Assembly: GCF_021742065.1 (NCBI RefSeq)
Contig: NZ_JAKKIE010000003.1
Coordinates: forward strand, 103,105-167,104
Source: Rhizorhapis sp. SPR117
GTDB taxonomy: Bacteria > Pseudomonadota > Alphaproteobacteria > Sphingomonadales > Sphingomonadaceae
Length of the DNA: 64,000 bases
Direction of reading: 5' to 3'
Both the position numbers and the translations under genes were made by a program. Every line of letters begins with the position of its first letter. The first letter of the stretch is position 1. The notes under the pieces are model-generated. The model had not been told where the DNA came from and made no database searches. It saw only the letters and a program-made list of their open reading frames with translations. This document shows positions 63,975 through 64,000 of this stretch, piece by piece.

Positions 63975-64000
63975 GGCGGTGTGTCTGTCGGGACGAGGGG

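Overview
The window is chromosomal DNA of high GC content, dense in genes, and most likely from an alphaproteobacterium of the sphingomonad type. This rests on gene families and codon use read by eye; there is no rRNA or other marker in the window. No tRNA, rRNA or CRISPR array was seen.

Layout. 1-8.3 kb: the 5' part of an FAD oxidoreductase gene, a small membrane protein, an ECF sigma factor, three small exported proteins, then a minus-strand group of YjbQ, Nudix and a frameshifted MaeB malic enzyme. 8.5-17 kb: a DUF6629 membrane protein, PEP synthase, a small lipoprotein, class I fructose-bisphosphate aldolase, a PfkB-type phosphofructokinase and a universal stress protein. 17.4-28 kb: a Ca2+-type P-type ATPase, a four-gene MlaEFD-type lipid transport operon, an orphan LptB paralogue, a soluble histidine kinase, a triple-BON protein and an HdeD-type membrane protein. 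28-37.8 kb, all minus strand: PhaC, MaoC-phosphotransacetylase, acetate kinase and GNAT in one tight operon; a second universal stress protein; an MgtC/DUF4010 protein; and an operon of a small basic protein, YdcH, DksA-like and AI-2E transporter. 38.2-43.2 kb: polyhydroxyalkanoate (PHA) genes (an SDR, two PhaB, PhaA, phasin) with a TetR regulator. 43.2-49.7 kb: a tripartite efflux system of OprM, HlyD, RbbA and YhhJ type. 49.7-54.5 kb: a 1581-residue CheB-CheR-PAS-kinase-receiver-receiver-LuxR protein. 55-61.6 kb: a complete N-type ATPase operon (DCQRBEFAG). 62-64 kb: an AT-richer porin-like gene and an IS3-family element.

How it fits together. The content reads as an energy-limitation or low-oxygen survival island. 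PEP synthase, aldolase, PfkB and malic enzyme sit around the PEP-pyruvate-malate node. Phosphotransacetylase and acetate kinase make ATP from acetyl-CoA. PHA synthesis consumes acetyl-CoA and reducing power. Two ion-pumping ATPases, stress proteins and lipid-transport systems protect the cell. The list resembles that of dormancy regulons such as mycobacterial DosR.

The strongest new observation is a recurring intergenic motif, about TACGTRnnWTnCC, found by eye at 19 places, mostly 40-90 bp upstream of start codons across the window. It resembles FixJ-type sites as I remember them. The giant hybrid kinase ends in a FixJ-like receiver and helix-turn-helix and is the obvious local candidate to bind it. 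That link is inference and needs a matrix scan and a binding or expression test.
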